Assembly (NCBI GenBank): GCA_024224295.1
Contig: JAAENN010000118.1
Location: 62,001-126,000 of the forward strand
Reading direction: 5' to 3'
Source: Shimia sp.
GTDB taxonomy: Bacteria > Pseudomonadota > Alphaproteobacteria > Rhodobacterales > Rhodobacteraceae
Length of the DNA stretch: 64,000 bases
Below, piece after piece: positions 62,888 to 64,000 of the stretch. Each line of letters starts with the position of its first letter. Within the stretch, counting starts at the first letter, position 1. The translations under genes and the position numbers were made by a program. The notes under the pieces are model-generated. The model did not search any database. It saw only the letters and a program-made list of their open reading frames with translations, and was not told where the DNA came from.

Positions 62888-63619
62888 CTGTCCCCGTTTT
62901 CCTTCACACGTCTTTTATACCAGGCGTTGCCCGGTCTCTGCCTTTTAGTCCCGTGAAACATCACTCCAAAGGGCCGCTGGCGGCAAAGCTACTTCAAGCA
63001 AAATACAACCATGCCGGAGGTCCCTACTCTCCGGTTGCGTGTTGCCATCGGCGCGCAGATGCGCTGCTTTGTGGAACAGGTAAACACCCCGGGAACCATG
63101 GCGATCGCACTTGCACAAGCGCGGTCTGCTAGGTCACCCGGTACGGCATAGCCACCGTGTGTCGGCGTCTGTCCCCCCCAAGGCGAAATGAATCGCTGCA
63201 AGAACCTAACAAGCTGGTGCTAAATCGGGCAACTGAACTTCGAACTTGACTCAGGTATTCGCCAAAAAGAATCTATCCACAGGTAGTTAAGTCGTTGAAT
63301 TAAATCAGATTTGCCTGAAATTTTGATCTATTCTAAGCTGACGCATGCGCAAAGATCTCTATGATCGATCTGGGCACGAAAGCACTCTGGACTCGGCTCT
63401 AAAACCCCGATTTTGTCTGCGTTTTGCGGGCTGTGGCCACATCTGGTTGTTGCGCCGCAGCCACAGCCGTTCTGACGCGTGGGGAGTCGCAAAAAAGGAA
63501 TCGCTCTCAGTTTCAGCACGACTCATTTGCGTTGAGTGGACCGCCTTACAAGATCGGCATTCCGTCGGGGCTATATCCGGCCCTTGCTTGCAGACGCGCG
63601 TCCGTGCATTAACAGCTTG
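62888..63619. other. 732-bp noncoding region upstream of dnaA, possible regulatory or origin-linked segment
   Basis: No credible gene is seen. One DnaA-box-like site, CTATCCACA (63273-63281, one mismatch to TTATCCACA), is next to an AT-rich stretch (about 63285-63340). A 9-bp perfect inverted repeat GGCTGTGGC / GCCACAGCC spans 63429-63468. CCGGAG/CTCCGG (63014-63034) is another short repeat. The dnaA promoter is expected near 62900-63000. A single box is too few to call an origin. Confidence 0.5.
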
Positions 63620-64000
63620 ATGGCCAAGCAACTTGATTACCATACGATCCGGGAGATCTTTACCCGGTTTGAGGCAGCCGAAGCCGCGCCCGAAGGCGAA
63701 CTGGACCACACCAATGCCTACACATTGGTGGTGGCTGTTGCCCTGTCGGCGCAAGCGACAGATGTCGGCGTCAACCGCGCCACCAAAGAGCTGTTCAAAA
63801 TTGCCGACACCCCGCAGAAGATGCTCGACCTCGGAGAAGAGAAAGTCATCGAGCACATCAAGACCATCGGCCTCTATCGCAACAAAGCCAAGAACGTGAT
63901 CAAACTCAGCCGTATCCTTGTGGACGACTATAGCGGCGAGGTGCCAAATTCCCGTGCTGCACTGGAGAGCCTGCCTGGCGTGGGGCGTAAGACCGCCAAT
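63620..64000 (+). CDS. nth: Endonuclease III, N-terminal part (cut by window end)
   Basis: The first 127 residues of a HhH-GPD DNA glycosylase/AP lyase. LSAQATDVGVN near 43-53 and LPGVGRKTAN at the window edge (helix-hairpin-helix with the catalytic Lys in GRKTAN) match Nth. It removes oxidised pyrimidines in base-excision repair. The ATG at 63620 starts MAKQLDYHTIREIF. The catalytic Asp and the C-terminal 4Fe-4S cysteines lie beyond the window. No strong SD is visible. Confidence 0.93.
   Translation, partial: MAKQLDYHTIREIFTRFEAAEAAPEGELDHTNAYTLVVAVALSAQATDVGVNRATKELFKIADTPQKMLDLGEEKVIEHIKTIGLYRNKAKNVIKLSRILVDDYSGEVPNSRAALESLPGVGRKTAN

Noticed and set aside
62888-63619. rpsT gene upstream of dnaA
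   Set aside because: This gene often lies here in alphaproteobacteria, but no lysine/arginine-rich S20-like frame is present on either strand.

Overview
The window looks like chromosomal DNA from an alphaproteobacterium of the order Rhodobacterales, most likely the marine Roseobacter group. The evidence is the gene order dnaA-dnaN-recF-gyrB, a flagellar block motB-flgE-flgK-flgL-flgI, a pobA-pcaCHG-pcaB cluster with a divergent pcaQ, a TamA/TamB pair, a YfhM-type alpha-2-macroglobulin followed by PBP1C, and moderately high GC. No phage, CRISPR array, complete insertion sequence, rRNA or tRNA was recognised. The species is not identifiable by reading alone.

Layout. 1-2.8 kb (minus strand): ribosome-rescue factor ArfB, a class III PLP enzyme and a small-molecule kinase whose start overlaps it. 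2.9-3.1 kb: a leader-like region upstream of arfB with a short ORF, antiterminator-like complementarity and an intrinsic terminator. 3.2-7.6 kb (minus): queuosine-precursor transporter, phytase-like protein, MepA, a UMF1-type MFS permease and a thioesterase, partly overlapping. 7.7-10.9 kb (plus): YggT, RecQ, YaaA. 10.9-13.1 kb (minus): hybrid histidine kinase. 13.3-20.7 kb (plus): alpha-2-macroglobulin and PBP1C. 21-25.9 kb: thiolase (minus), XRE-cupin regulator, and the threonine-to-glycine pair kbl-tdh. 25.9-29.4 kb: MarR plus nitroreductase-like protein (minus), a small membrane protein, a GNAT and a TetR regulator. 29.4-34.6 kb (minus): tamA-tamB. 34.8-41.5 kb (plus): an acyltransferase and the flagellar genes. 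41.5-42.3 kb: gene-poor stretch with possible decayed coding. 42.3-44.6 kb (minus): second hybrid kinase. 44.9-50.2 kb (plus): MarR, RND adaptor, RND pump and a DEDDh exonuclease. 50.2-56.1 kb: 4-hydroxybenzoate/protocatechuate operon (minus) and pcaQ (plus). 56.2-62.9 kb: small lipoprotein, then gyrB, recF, dnaN and dnaA (all four minus). 62.9-63.6 kb: noncoding, with one DnaA-box-like site. 63.6 kb to the end: 5' part of nth.

How genes work together. PobA, PcaHG, PcaB and PcaC take 4-hydroxybenzoate through protocatechuate to the enol-lactone. The operon lacks pcaD, pcaIJ and pcaF but contains a beta-keto acid cleavage enzyme that could act on 3-oxoadipate. Tdh and Kbl convert threonine to glycine and acetyl-CoA. 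The macroglobulin/PBP1C pair and TamA/TamB belong to the envelope. FlgE, FlgK, FlgL and FlgI build hook, hook-filament junction and P ring.

The two most striking non-gene observations are RNA-level. The arfB leader resembles a translation-coupled attenuator in front of a gene that rescues stalled ribosomes. The flgE 5' leader can fold into a long hairpin that includes the start codon. Both are inferences from base complementarity and are untested.
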